DNA from: Desulfurivibrio sp044068625
GTDB lineage: Bacteria; Desulfobacterota; Desulfobulbia; Desulfobulbales; Desulfurivibrionaceae
Assembly: GCF_044068625.1 (NCBI RefSeq)
Contig: NZ_JBIPKH010000007.1
Location: forward strand, 65,784-129,783
Direction of reading: 5' to 3'
DNA length: 64,000 nucleotides
Of the stretch, positions 24,731-33,508 are shown piece by piece; the first letter of the stretch is position 1; every line of letters starts with the position of its first letter. A program made the position numbers and the translations under genes. A model generated the notes under the pieces. It did not search any database, had not been told where the DNA came from, and worked only from the letters and a program-made list of their open reading frames with translations.

Positions 24731-26905
24731 ATGTCCGCATCACATTGCTGCCCAAAAGGTAAAAACCGCGGCGGTTGCTGCGCCCACCCCCACCGCCATG
24801 ACCATGGCCGGAAAGCCATCGGGGCCAGCGTGCCGGAGCTGTTTGGCGCCAACGTCTTCAACGACCAGGTCATGCGGGAAAGGCTGCCCAAGGAAACCTA
24901 CCGGGCCCTGCAGAACACGATCCACACCGGCGCCTCCCTGCAACCGGAAGTGGCGGCGGTGGTGGCCAACGCCATGAAGGACTGGGCCATCGAGCGGGGA
25001 GCCACCCATTACACCCACTGGTTCCAGCCCTTAACCGGCGCCACCGCCGAAAAACACGACTCCTTCATCGCCCCGGCCATGGACGGCTCGGTGATCATGG
25101 AGTTTTCCGGCAAGCAGTTGATCCAGGGCGAGCCCGATGCCTCCTCCTTCCCCAGCGGCGGCCTGCGGGTCACCTTCGAGGCCCGGGGCTACACCGCCTG
25201 GGACTGCACCTCGCCGGCCTTTCTGAAGGAGGATGGGGGCGGCAACGTTACCCTCTGTATCCCCACCGCCTTCTGCTCCTACAAGGGGGAGGCCCTGGAC
25301 AAGAAAACCCCGTTGCTGCGCTCGATGAACGCGGTCTCCAAACAGGCCCTGCGGGTGCTCAAGGCCCTGGGCAACACCACCTCGACCAAGGTGATCCCCA
25401 CGGTGGGCGCCGAGCAGGAATACTTCCTGCTGGACCGGGAGTTCTTCAACAAGCGGCTGGACCTGATGAGCTGCGGCCGCACCCTCTTCGGGGCCCCGGC
25501 CCCCAAGGGCCAGGAACTGGAAGACCAATACTTCGGAGCAATTAAGGACCGGGTGGCGGCCTACATGCACGACCTGGACATCGAATTGTGGAAGATGGGG
25601 GTTACCTCCAAAACCAAGCACAACGAAGTGGCGCCCTCCCAGTACGAGATGGCTCCGGTTTTCACCTCCACCAACATGGCCGCCGATCACAACCAATTGG
25701 TGATGGAGACCATGAAGAAGGTGGCCCTGCGCCACAACATGGTCTGCCTGCTCCACGAGAAGCCCTACGCCGGGGTCAACGGTTCGGGCAAGCACAACAA
25801 CTGGTCACTGGCCACCGATGACGGCATCAACCTGCTGGAGCCGGGCCAGACCCCCGAGGACAACGCCCAGTTCCTGGTCTTCCTGGCCGCCCTGGTCACG
25901 GCGGTGGATCGCCACGCCGACATCATGCGGGCCACCTGCGGCAGCTCGGGCAACGATCACCGTCTGGGAGCCAATGAGGCGCCGCCGGCCATCATCTCCA
26001 TCTTCCTGGGCCAGGAGTTGACCGATATCCTGGAGAAGCTGGCCAAGGGCGAAAAAGTCTGTTCGGCAAGCGGCTGTCAGTTTCTTAAGATCGGGGTGGA
26101 CTCCCTGCCCGACCTGCCCCGGGACAACACCGACCGCAACCGGACCTCGCCCTTTGCCTTCACCGGCAACAAGTTCGAGTTCCGGATGGTGGGCTCCTCC
26201 CAGTCGATCTCCGGTCATAACGTGGCCTTGAACACCATCGCCGCCGAAGCCCTGGACGAGATCGCTACCCGGCTGGAGAAGGCCAAGGATGTCAACAAGG
26301 AGATCCAACTGCTGATCAAGGAGACCGTGGCCCAGCACAGCCGGATCATCTTCAACGGCAACAACTATTCCGAACAGTGGGTCAAGGAGGCGGAAAAACG
26401 CGGCCTGCCCAACGTCGGTAACACCGTCGACGCCCTCAAGGCCATCGCCTCGCCCAAGGCGATCAAACTCTTCGGCAAGTACAGTGTGCTGAGCAAGGAT
26501 GAGCTCCACTCCCGCTACGAGATCTACGTGGAGCAGTATGCCAAGCACATCAACATCGAGGCCCGGGCCGCCCTGCAGATGACCCGGCGCCAGTATATTC
26601 CGGCGGCCATCCGCTATCTCGGGGTGCTGGGCTCCTCGGCGGCGGCCAAGAGCGGGGTGGCCAAGAAACTGCAGGAGCAGGTAGCCACTCTGCTTGATTC
26701 GATCCACGCCAAGGCCGACAAGCTGGAGAAGGAAGCCGACAAGGCCGGTGCCATCGCGTCCACCGAAAAGCAGGCTGCCGCTTTCCGCGACAAGGTGATG
26801 GCCGCCGCCCTTAGCCTGCGCCTGGATGTGGACCAGTTGGAGGAACTGGTACCGGCGGATCTCTGGCCGGTGCCCACCTACAACGACCTGCTGTTCAGGC
26901 TGTAA
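24731..26905 (+). CDS. glnN: Glutamine synthetase type III
   Basis: A 724-aa GSIII, the large glutamine synthetase class that makes glutamine from glutamate, ammonia and ATP. Diagnostic segments include VPELFGANVFNDQVMRERL, GATHYTHWFQPLTG, TAEKHDSF, VGAEQEYFLLDREF and HNEVAPSQYEMAPVF. ATG 24731 has GAGGAGG upstream at good spacing. Before the conserved core there is an unusual Cys/His-rich N-terminus (four Cys and four His in the first 26 residues) that may bind metal. A sigma-54 promoter lies upstream, and the SUMF1-like gene follows after 1 bp. Confidence 0.96.
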   Translation: MSASHCCPKGKNRGGCCAHPHRHDHGRKAIGASVPELFGANVFNDQVMRERLPKETYRALQNTIHTGASLQPEVAAVVANAMKDWAIERGATHYTHWFQPLTGATAEKHDSFIAPAMDGSVIMEFSGKQLIQGEPDASSFPSGGLRVTFEARGYTAWDCTSPAFLKEDGGGNVTLCIPTAFCSYKGEALDKKTPLLRSMNAVSKQALRVLKALGNTTSTKVIPTVGAEQEYFLLDREFFNKRLDLMSCGRTLFGAPAPKGQELEDQYFGAIKDRVAAYMHDLDIELWKMGVTSKTKHNEVAPSQYEMAPVFTSTNMAADHNQLVMETMKKVALRHNMVCLLHEKPYAGVNGSGKHNNWSLATDDGINLLEPGQTPEDNAQFLVFLAALVTAVDRHADIMRATCGSSGNDHRLGANEAPPAIISIFLGQELTDILEKLAKGEKVCSASGCQFLKIGVDSLPDLPRDNTDRNRTSPFAFTGNKFEFRMVGSSQSISGHNVALNTIAAEALDEIATRLEKAKDVNKEIQLLIKETVAQHSRIIFNGNNYSEQWVKEAEKRGLPNVGNTVDALKAIASPKAIKLFGKYSVLSKDELHSRYEIYVEQYAKHINIEARAALQMTRRQYIPAAIRYLGVLGSSAAAKSGVAKKLQEQVATLLDSIHAKADKLEKEADKAGAIASTEKQAAAFRDKVMAAALSLRLDVDQLEELVPADLWPVPTYNDLLFRL

Positions 26906-26906
26906 C

Positions 26907-27725
26907 ATGCACTGCCAGGCGTGCGGACTGGAAATACCGGCCCAATCCCGCTTCTGCATGCACTGTGGGCAGGCCCAGCCAACCCCGCCGGAGGCCTTGG
27001 CCGCCAGCGGCCTGCTGACCGAGCCGGTTACCGGAATGGAATTGCTTCCGGTAACCGGCGGCAGCTTCCGGATGGGCAATATCTGGGAGGATGGGGGACT
27101 GGACGAGAAACCGACCCATCTGGTGGAGGTGGCCCCTTTCCACCTGGGTCGCACCCCGGTTACCCAGGGCCAGTGGCGACAGGTGATGGGGAACAACCCC
27201 GCGGCCGACTCCGGCGAACTCTTTGTCGGAGATGCCAAACCGGTGGTCAACGTGAGCTGGGACGAGGGCCGGGAGTTTATCCGGCGACTCAACGAACTCA
27301 GCCGGGAACATTACCGGCTGCCTTCCGAGGCGGAGTGGGAGTATGCCGCCCGCTCCGGCGGTCTGGAACAGAAGTGGGCCGGGACCAGCAGCGACAAAAT
27401 CGTGGACGATTTTGTCTGGCACAGCGGCAACAGTGAAGGCCGCCTGCAACCGGTGGGCAGGAAAAAGCCCAACGACCTGGGCCTGCACGACATGAGCGGC
27501 AATATCTGGGAGTGGTGCGAGGATATCTGGCACCCCAACTACGAAAACGCCCCCCGGGACGCCGGCCCCTGGCTGGAGCAGGCTGGCGGCAAATTCCCCC
27601 CCCGGCGGCGGGTGCTGCGGGGCGGCTCCTGGAACTTTAACATCAGGAACGCCCGCACCACCTATCGCGACTGGAACAACAGCGATTATCGCTTCTTCGT
27701 CATCGGCCTGCGCCTGGCCCGCTGA
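26907..27725 (+). CDS. Zinc-ribbon SUMF1/FGE-sulfatase-domain protein
   Basis: A 272-aa protein. The N-terminus is a zinc ribbon (CQACG then CMHCG, about residues 3-21). The rest is a SUMF1-like (formylglycine-generating-enzyme) fold: GGSFRMGN, PVTQGQW, VSWDEGREFIRRLNE, YRLPSEAEWEYAAR, GNIWEWCED, then RVLRGGSWN and GLRLAR. The C-terminal Cys pair of true formylglycine enzymes is absent (the R-GGSWNF..RNARTTYRDW region has no Cys), so sulfatase activation is unlikely. The gene follows glnN by 1 bp and probably shares its sigma-54 promoter; a role near glutamine synthetase is inferred only from this. Confidence 0.85.
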   Translation: MHCQACGLEIPAQSRFCMHCGQAQPTPPEALAASGLLTEPVTGMELLPVTGGSFRMGNIWEDGGLDEKPTHLVEVAPFHLGRTPVTQGQWRQVMGNNPAADSGELFVGDAKPVVNVSWDEGREFIRRLNELSREHYRLPSEAEWEYAARSGGLEQKWAGTSSDKIVDDFVWHSGNSEGRLQPVGRKKPNDLGLHDMSGNIWEWCEDIWHPNYENAPRDAGPWLEQAGGKFPPRRRVLRGGSWNFNIRNARTTYRDWNNSDYRFFVIGLRLAR

Positions 27726-27733
27726 ACAGACCA

Positions 27734-29032
27734 ATGAACAAGAACAAAAACATTTTCGCCTTGCTGGATCAAGAGGGGCCTTTTCGGGTGGAGGCCGAAC
27801 CCGACGGTCCCCGGCTCTTCAGCCCCCGCTCCCGGCAATGGCTGCGGGATTTGCAGGCCGCCGGCCTGGTGGCCAAGTACCGAGTGACCCGCAACCAGCT
27901 TTTCGAACTGCTGGGAATCCGCGGTTTCGATGAAATCAGCGCCCTGCTGGCCGACCCGGAGCGGCGGGCGGTGGTGGAACAGCGGGCCTACACCCTGCTG
28001 GGCAACATGTTCGGCCTGGCCGGCAACCAGCGGGAGATCATCGCCCGGATCAACTCCTATTCCCGGATCGCCGACGGGGTGATCAACTATCTCCGGGCCA
28101 AGGTACTGGCCAACTACGCCTCCTACATTGAGATGACCAACGAGATCGACTCCACCCGCAGTCCCATCGATCTGCTGCTGATCATTTTCGACCCCCGCTA
28201 CCACCGCAAGGCCCGCTTCGAGGCCAAGCGCAAGCTGATTCTGATGAACCTGGCCGGAACCATCGACCAGCGGGAACGGGAGACCGCCGTGGAGCAGAAA
28301 TTTCTCCGCTTCCTGGGCTTCCTCAACGACCAGGTCTGGAGCCGCAAGGCCAAAATCGGCGAGTTGGAGATCGTTTATCTGCTCAGCCGCCACCACCCGG
28401 AGAGTTTCGCCTGTCTGGAGGTGGAGGTGAAGGGGCGGGAGCAGTTGCCGGCCACAACCGGCCCCAACCAGAAGATCACCATGATCAAGCGCCGCTTCTT
28501 CCCCTGGCGCGGCCGCGAAATTCCGGTTTATGTCAGTATCCGCAAGAAACCGCCCGAGGCCAAGGTGCTGAAACTGCTGCGCAAGGGGGAAGAGAACCCG
28601 GCGGTGGCGGTGGACGACGAGCTGGGCCTGATGGCGGTGGTGGACTCCACCCTGGAGGTCAAGATCTTCCAGCAGCACCTCACCGAAAGCGCCGGCCGGG
28701 CCGGCTCCCTGCTGACCCTGGAGGATCTGAGCGATACCCTGGGGGGCGGCGACCACCAGAGCGCCAGCCCCGGCAGCTCGCCCCAAACCGAGATGTGCAA
28801 ATTTTTTGCCCGGATGGGCGGCATGCGGGTGGAGTTCATCGTCCACACCAACCGCTCCTTCCTCAACTACATCTACCAGCGCGGGGTCTCCCACGACGAG
28901 TACGAGGTGAAGCGGATCTTCGACTCCGGAGTCGCCAGGCTGCTCTTCCCCAGCGATATCTACGAGATCGACATCAGCGAAAAGCGGGAGGCGCTGCTGC
29001 GCTGGTTCCGCTGCCGGATCGAGGAGATCTAA
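27734..29032 (+). CDS. Unknown protein, third gene of the glnN operon
   Basis: A 432-aa soluble protein that I do not recognise with certainty. The N-terminal half is helical. The C-terminal half has a run VSIRKKPPEAKVLKLLRKG, then AVDDELGLMAVVDS, then MRVEFIVHTNRSFLNY, and SHDEYEVKRIF. This order (basic helix, acidic D-x-x-G-L strand, E-x-x-x-H-T strand) faintly resembles RelA/SpoT-type nucleotidyltransferase domains, but key motifs are not convincing. It begins 8 bp after the SUMF1-like gene and ends 7 bp before the convergent ModE-like gene. Confidence 0.6.
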   Translation: MNKNKNIFALLDQEGPFRVEAEPDGPRLFSPRSRQWLRDLQAAGLVAKYRVTRNQLFELLGIRGFDEISALLADPERRAVVEQRAYTLLGNMFGLAGNQREIIARINSYSRIADGVINYLRAKVLANYASYIEMTNEIDSTRSPIDLLLIIFDPRYHRKARFEAKRKLILMNLAGTIDQRERETAVEQKFLRFLGFLNDQVWSRKAKIGELEIVYLLSRHHPESFACLEVEVKGREQLPATTGPNQKITMIKRRFFPWRGREIPVYVSIRKKPPEAKVLKLLRKGEENPAVAVDDELGLMAVVDSTLEVKIFQQHLTESAGRAGSLLTLEDLSDTLGGGDHQSASPGSSPQTEMCKFFARMGGMRVEFIVHTNRSFLNYIYQRGVSHDEYEVKRIFDSGVARLLFPSDIYEIDISEKREALLRWFRCRIEEI

Positions 29033-29039
29033 CCCCCGC

Positions 29040-29417
29040 TCAAAAAGATATTTTTTCGCTTTCCGCCGCCAGAAAGGCGGTGAACGCCGCATGGAATTTT
29101 TTGAATTCACTGATGGCCGCCACCCCGCTCCCGGTGAGGCGGGCGCCGCCGCCGCCCTTGCCGCCCCGGCAAGAAACCACCAAGGGTTCGGCGGCGTGGC
29201 GGTTCATGGCGTTGACCAGGTCCCAGGCGTGCTTGTAGGACATCTTCATGGCGGCGGCGGCCTGGTTGATGGAGCCCAGTTCCCGGATCTTTTCCAGCAG
29301 CACCACCCGGCCGAAACCGATAAAGGTCTCGCCGTTGTGCTCGATCCAGATCCGGCCCCGGCAGTGGTAACCGGGCCGAGCCTCTTTTCGGGGACCGCCG
29401 GCATGACCTTTCTTCAT
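29040..29417 (-). CDS. ModE-like molybdate-responsive regulator (DNA-binding domain only)
   Basis: A 125-aa winged-helix protein. It has the ModE N-terminal domain pattern: RIWIEHNGETFIGFGRVVLLEKI, then GSINQAAAAMKMSYKHAWDLVNAMN and the Gly-rich GGKGGGGARLT turn. The C-terminal molybdate-binding domains of full ModE are missing. ATG 29417 has GGGAGGGGG upstream. It lies 19 bp downstream of modA on the same strand, and a perfect ModE-type operator precedes modB, so it is the likely regulator of this locus. Confidence 0.85.
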   Translation of the reverse strand: MKKGHAGGPRKEARPGYHCRGRIWIEHNGETFIGFGRVVLLEKIRELGSINQAAAAMKMSYKHAWDLVNAMNRHAAEPLVVSCRGGKGGGGARLTGSGVAAISEFKKFHAAFTAFLAAESEKISF

Positions 29418-29436
29418 CCTGCCCCCTCCCCGGGCA

Positions 29437-30231
29437 TCACTGTTTACCCCCACCATCGTTGATCCCGGCAAACTGGCCGCCGGCCGGCCTGAAACCGTGC
29501 CGGGCCAAAATCGCCCCTCCCCGCTCCGAGCGCGTCAGCTCGACAAAGCGCCAAGCCAACTCCGGCTGGCGGCTCCTGGCCAGGGGGGCAATGAGGTAAA
29601 CCGGTTCCTCGGCAAGGGGCAAGGCCTCCACCACTCGAACCGCCGCCCCGGCTTTGACCGCGTCGGTGGCGTAGACAAAACCGGCATCCACCTCCCCCCG
29701 CCTGAGATAATCGAGAACCTGGCGCACGTTTTCCGCGAAAATCATTTTGCCGCTCAACTCTTGCCAGAGGCCGGCCGCCGCCAGAGCCTCCTTGGCATAA
29801 CGCCCAGCCGGAACCGTCTCCGGAGTGCCGATCCCCAGCCTGGTCACGGCCGGGGACTTGAGGTCGGCCAAACCGGAGATGGTCACCCGGCCGGCAACCG
29901 GCACCGCCAGGACCAATTCGTTGGTAACGAATTGATGTGACTTTTCCCGCTGCACCAATCCCCGCCCGATGGCCTCTTCCATCCAGCTGGGATTGGCCGA
30001 GGCGAAAACATCCGCCGGCGCCCCTTGCGCAAGCTGGCGATAGAGTACTCCGGAGGCGGCAAAGTTGCCGATCACCCTCACTCCCGGATTCTCCTGCTCA
30101 AACAGGGAGGCCAACTCCACAAAGGCGTCGTGCAGAGAGGCCGCCGCGGAAACCAGCAATTCGGCGGCCGGGGCTGAAGGGGTCGGCAGCAGAGCTCCCC
30201 ACAAAAACAAAACCATCACCAGTTTTTTCAT
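29437..30231 (-). CDS. modA: Molybdate ABC transporter substrate-binding protein
   Basis: A 264-aa periplasmic protein with signal sequence (about residues 1-23, ending SAPAAE). Typical ModA segments: LLVSAAASLHDAF, NFAASGVLYRQLAQGAPADVFASA, FAENVRQVLDYLRRGEVDAGFVYATDA. It binds molybdate or tungstate for import. ATG 30231 was preferred to upstream GTGs; it overlaps the end of modB region by 5 codons-worth of shared sequence less than 10 bp. No modC ATPase gene is present in the cluster. Confidence 0.94.
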   Translation of the reverse strand: MKKLVMVLFLWGALLPTPSAPAAELLVSAAASLHDAFVELASLFEQENPGVRVIGNFAASGVLYRQLAQGAPADVFASANPSWMEEAIGRGLVQREKSHQFVTNELVLAVPVAGRVTISGLADLKSPAVTRLGIGTPETVPAGRYAKEALAAAGLWQELSGKMIFAENVRQVLDYLRRGEVDAGFVYATDAVKAGAAVRVVEALPLAEEPVYLIAPLARSRQPELAWRFVELTRSERGGAILARHGFRPAGGQFAGINDGGGKQ

Positions 30232-30236
30232 GCTGC

Positions 30237-30905
30237 TCACCACCTGGGTTTTAATAATTTGCCGGAGGTCCAGAGAATCGCCACGCAGACTGCCGACAGC
30301 AGCAACACCAGGCTGTGGGCCAGGGCGTCATCACCCCGTTGCACGGCGCTGTAGATGGCCAGGGGCATGGTCTGGGTCCGGCCGGGCAGATTACCGGCCA
30401 CCATCAGGGTGGCGCCGAATTCCCCCATGGCCCGGGCGCAGGCCAGCATGGTACCGGCCAGGATGCCGCGGCCGGCCAGGGGCAAGGATATGCGCCAGAA
30501 CACCTGCCAGGGGTTGCAGCCCAGGGAGCGGGCCGCATTTTCAAAATTGCCGCTCACATTTTCAAAGGCGGTGCGGGACGCCTTGAAAACCAGGGGGAAA
30601 GCCACCACCGTGGCCGCCACCACCGCCCCCTGCCAGGTAAAAATCAGAGTGATGCCGAAACTTTCCTCCAGCCAGCGCCCCAGCCAGCTGTTGCGGCCCA
30701 GGGCCACCAGCAGATAATAACCCAGCACCGTGGGGGGCAGGACCAGGGGCAGGGAAAAAAGGGCATCCAGCAGATCCCGCCCCGGGAAACGGTAACGGTG
30801 CAGCAGCCAGGCGGCCGTAACGCCAAACACCAAAGCCAGCAGGGTGGCCAGGCCGGCCACCCGCAAGGTTAGCTGTAACGGAAAAAGAAAGGAGGCCTCA
30901 AGCAT
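30237..30905 (-). CDS. modB: Molybdate ABC transporter permease
   Basis: A 222-aa inner-membrane permease with about five helices. The EAA loop that docks the ATPase is visible (ENAARSLGCNPWQVFWRISLPLAGRGI), and the C-terminal segment ARAMGEFGATLMVAGN is typical of ModB. It forms the molybdate channel. The gene is the first of modB-modA-modE-like, starting 56 bp from the ModE-type operator. ModC must be encoded elsewhere or be supplied by another transporter. Confidence 0.94.
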   Translation of the reverse strand: MLEASFLFPLQLTLRVAGLATLLALVFGVTAAWLLHRYRFPGRDLLDALFSLPLVLPPTVLGYYLLVALGRNSWLGRWLEESFGITLIFTWQGAVVAATVVAFPLVFKASRTAFENVSGNFENAARSLGCNPWQVFWRISLPLAGRGILAGTMLACARAMGEFGATLMVAGNLPGRTQTMPLAIYSAVQRGDDALAHSLVLLLSAVCVAILWTSGKLLKPRW

Positions 30906-30960
30906 CTCCCATCACCTAAAAGCATGGTTGGCATTCATCTCGGGACAGGAACACCGATAC

Positions 30961-30984
30961 CGTTATATTTAAAATAATATAACG
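30961..30984. promoter_or_regulatory. ModE-type operator upstream of modB
   Basis: A perfect inverted repeat with arms CGTTATATT (30961-30969) and AATATAACG (30976-30984) around a 6-bp spacer. This matches the known ModE box. It lies 56 bp upstream of modB in a 119-bp gap between modB and nifV. ModE bound here should repress modBA when molybdate is sufficient; the ModE-like gene at the end of the operon supports this. Confidence 0.88.
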
Positions 30985-31024
30985 CATAAGGCAATAATTT
31001 AATCACCATCTGCCGCGGCAAAGC

Positions 31025-32182
31025 TCAGACCTGTCCCAGAAAAACCCCTTGCAGCTCTTCACAGGTCAGGGGGCGCCGCAGCTCCCGGGCCGCTTGCCGG
31101 ACTCTGGCCACCAGACCCGCCGGGGCGACTTCCTCCGGCAACCGCGAGCGATCGGCGCAAAGCCGCTCCGGCTCGACACCCTGGCAGGTCCGCCAGCGCC
31201 GCCACTGGCGGTCGATGGCCCGCCGCCCCACTTTAATTCCATACAACAAGTTCCGTTTACCACCCACCAACTCCGGGGCAAACGGCTCATAACTGGCGGG
31301 ATCCACGGCCAGGGCCGCCAGGTGCAAGCCGGTCTCACAGGCAAAAATCTCACTTCCCACCACCGGGCTGTGGGGAGCAACCCCGCGACCGATCTCCCGG
31401 GCCAGGCCGGCGCAAAGCTGGGGCAGGCCGGTCAGGCGATAGGGTCTTTGCCGCCGCAGGGCCAGAAAACCCGCCACCTCTTCCAGCCGGGCCAGGCCGG
31501 CCCGCTCCCCCAGCCCCAGCAGGGAGACATCGGCCCAATCCGCCCCCGCCTCCAGGGCGGCAATGGCGTTGGCGGCGGCCATCCCGAAATCGTTGTGGGT
31601 ATGGACCCCGATGGCGATTCGGCTCCCAGCCTGGCGACGCACCCGCCCGACCAGTTCAACCAGTTCCGCCGGGGTGGCCACCCCCACCGTATCGGCCAGC
31701 CGAATCCGGTCTACCCCCTGCCGCCGAGCCAGTTCAACCAGCTCGGCAAGAAACCGGGGCTCGGCCCGGGTGGCGTCCTCCAGCCCCAGGGCCAGGCAGC
31801 TCACCCGGCCCCGAGCCCGGGCCAGGGCGGCGGCCACCAGCTCCTCGACCTGCCGCTGGTTCCGCTGCAGTTTGGTTCGCAGCAGCACCGGCGAAACCGG
31901 CATGGAGAGGGCCAGCACCTCGGGCGCCAGGGCCAGGGCCTGATCGATATCCTCGGCCCGGCAGCGGCACCAGATGGCCAACCGGCTGGCGCCGGCCTGG
32001 CGCCGGCAGCCGGCAACCAGGCGGGCCAACTCATCATCGCCAGCCCTGACCGGCCCCAATTCGATCTCCTCGACCCCCATGGCGACCAAAGCGGCGGCCA
32101 GCTCCACCCGGCGCTTAAGGCTCAAATCCACCCCCACCGCTTGCATCCCTTCCCGCAATGTGCTGTCAATCAAGCCTTGCAT
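31025..32182 (-). CDS. nifV: Homocitrate synthase NifV
   Basis: A 385-aa member of the alpha-isopropylmalate/homocitrate synthase family (TIM barrel). Seen: IDSTLREGMQAVGV near the N-terminus with catalytic DxTLREG, the metal-binding HTHNDFGMAAANAIAAL, and ADVSLLGLGERAG. It condenses acetyl-CoA with 2-oxoglutarate to homocitrate, the organic ligand of FeMo-cofactor. ATG 32182 has GAGAGG upstream. It is 22 bp downstream of nifB and probably the last gene of nifN-nifB-nifV. Context makes NifV more likely than citramalate or isopropylmalate synthase. Confidence 0.88.
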   Translation of the reverse strand: MQGLIDSTLREGMQAVGVDLSLKRRVELAAALVAMGVEEIELGPVRAGDDELARLVAGCRRQAGASRLAIWCRCRAEDIDQALALAPEVLALSMPVSPVLLRTKLQRNQRQVEELVAAALARARGRVSCLALGLEDATRAEPRFLAELVELARRQGVDRIRLADTVGVATPAELVELVGRVRRQAGSRIAIGVHTHNDFGMAAANAIAALEAGADWADVSLLGLGERAGLARLEEVAGFLALRRQRPYRLTGLPQLCAGLAREIGRGVAPHSPVVGSEIFACETGLHLAALAVDPASYEPFAPELVGGKRNLLYGIKVGRRAIDRQWRRWRTCQGVEPERLCADRSRLPEEVAPAGLVARVRQAARELRRPLTCEELQGVFLGQV

Positions 32183-32204
32183 CTTCACACCTCTCCACTC
32201 AAGA

Positions 32205-33479
32205 TCAACCGCAACCAGCCCCCGAGCCCTGACAGCCTCCGGCGGAACAGGACTTGACCTTGCGGGTTTTATAGAGGGCCGGGTTGCCCCCTTCATAGAT
32301 CGCCTTCAATCCTTCATTGATAAAGCCGTTCATCTCCACGGTGCGCAAACCCGCTTCCCGGAGAATCTCCCGGGGGGTCTCCCCCGCCCCGCTGACCAGC
32401 ACCGCCCGGCAATCGTTCAAGATCCGAGCCAGCGAGATCCAGCGGCGGACTCCCCCGCCCCGGGGCGGGGCCGGTCGTTGCTCCAGCAAGCGGTACTGCC
32501 CATCCTGCCGCGCGAAAATCTGAAAATGTTCCGCCTCGCCCAGGTGCTGATTGACCAGAATCCCCTCCATGCTGGCCACCGCCACATAGGGGCGGTCGGC
32601 GGGGGCCGGCGGCGGCAGGGTGGCGCAGGCCGACAGACAGCCGCGAAACTGTTCGGTGCGGTCCTGATCGAGCAGGCCCACCGCGTCGGCCCGGCAACGG
32701 GTGCAGTGCCGCATCTGGGGCAGAAACTCCTCGGCCTTGCTCCGCATGGCGGCAATTTCCTGCTTGCTCGGTTCGCTGATCCCGGCAAAGGGGGTGCCGG
32801 CATTGGGAAACAGGGCCATGCAGTTGAAGAGGTCGGCCCCCAGATCCCGCATCGCCTCCGCCACGGTGGTAATATGGTGGTCGTTGATCCCGGGAACCAT
32901 GATGCAGTTGATCTTGACCGTGATTCCGGCCAGCTTCAGTTTACTGATTGCCGCCAGTTGCCGGCTCAGCAACAGTTCAGCGGCCTGCCGGCCTCGGTAG
33001 AGGACCTTACCGTCCCGCACCCAGCTGTATATTTGGGCCCCGATCTCCGGATCCACCGCGTTGACGGTGATGGTCACGTGGGAAACGTTGAGGGCGGCCA
33101 GTTCGGCGATATGGGGCCCGATATTCATCCCGTTGCTGGCCAGACAGAGCAGCATTTGCGGATATTTTTCGCTGATCAGGCGCAGGGTCTCCATGGTTTC
33201 ATCGGCGTTGGCAAAGGGATCGCCGGGTCCGGCGATCCCCACCACTTTTATCCGGGGCTCCTGCTCCAGGACCCGGTCCAGATAGACCAGGGCCTGTTCG
33301 GGAGAAAGCACCGTGGAGGTCACCCCGGGGCGGGACTCATTGACGCAATCGTATTTACGGTTGCAGTAGTTACACTTGATGTTGCAGTTGGGGGCCACCG
33401 GCAGGTGGACCCGCCCGAACTGGCCTTTCACCGCCGGGTTGAAACAGGGATGCTGGGATCGGTCCGCCGTCATCTTCAT
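32205..33479 (-). CDS. nifB: Nitrogenase cofactor biosynthesis protein NifB
   Basis: A 424-aa radical-SAM protein with a C-terminal NifX-like domain. The N-terminus has HPCFNPAVKGQFGRVHLPVAPNC, the cluster motif CNIKCNYCNRKYDC and NESRPGV. The C-terminal half (YVAVASMEGILVNQHLGEAEHF) is a dinitrogenase-cofactor-binding domain. NifB fuses two [4Fe-4S] clusters and carbide into NifB-co, the FeMo-cofactor precursor. The tail (KSCSAGGCQGSGAGCG) is Cys/Gly rich. ATG 33479 has GAGAGGAG upstream; a longer frame runs into nifN. Confidence 0.95.
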   Translation of the reverse strand: MKMTADRSQHPCFNPAVKGQFGRVHLPVAPNCNIKCNYCNRKYDCVNESRPGVTSTVLSPEQALVYLDRVLEQEPRIKVVGIAGPGDPFANADETMETLRLISEKYPQMLLCLASNGMNIGPHIAELAALNVSHVTITVNAVDPEIGAQIYSWVRDGKVLYRGRQAAELLLSRQLAAISKLKLAGITVKINCIMVPGINDHHITTVAEAMRDLGADLFNCMALFPNAGTPFAGISEPSKQEIAAMRSKAEEFLPQMRHCTRCRADAVGLLDQDRTEQFRGCLSACATLPPPAPADRPYVAVASMEGILVNQHLGEAEHFQIFARQDGQYRLLEQRPAPPRGGGVRRWISLARILNDCRAVLVSGAGETPREILREAGLRTVEMNGFINEGLKAIYEGGNPALYKTRKVKSCSAGGCQGSGAGCG

Positions 33480-33508
33480 CTTTAACTCCTCTCTATAGTC
33501 ATTAATAT

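Noticed and set aside
26907..27725. True formylglycine-generating enzyme
   Set aside because: The C-terminal Cys residues needed for catalysis are not in the expected segment and no sulfatase is nearby.
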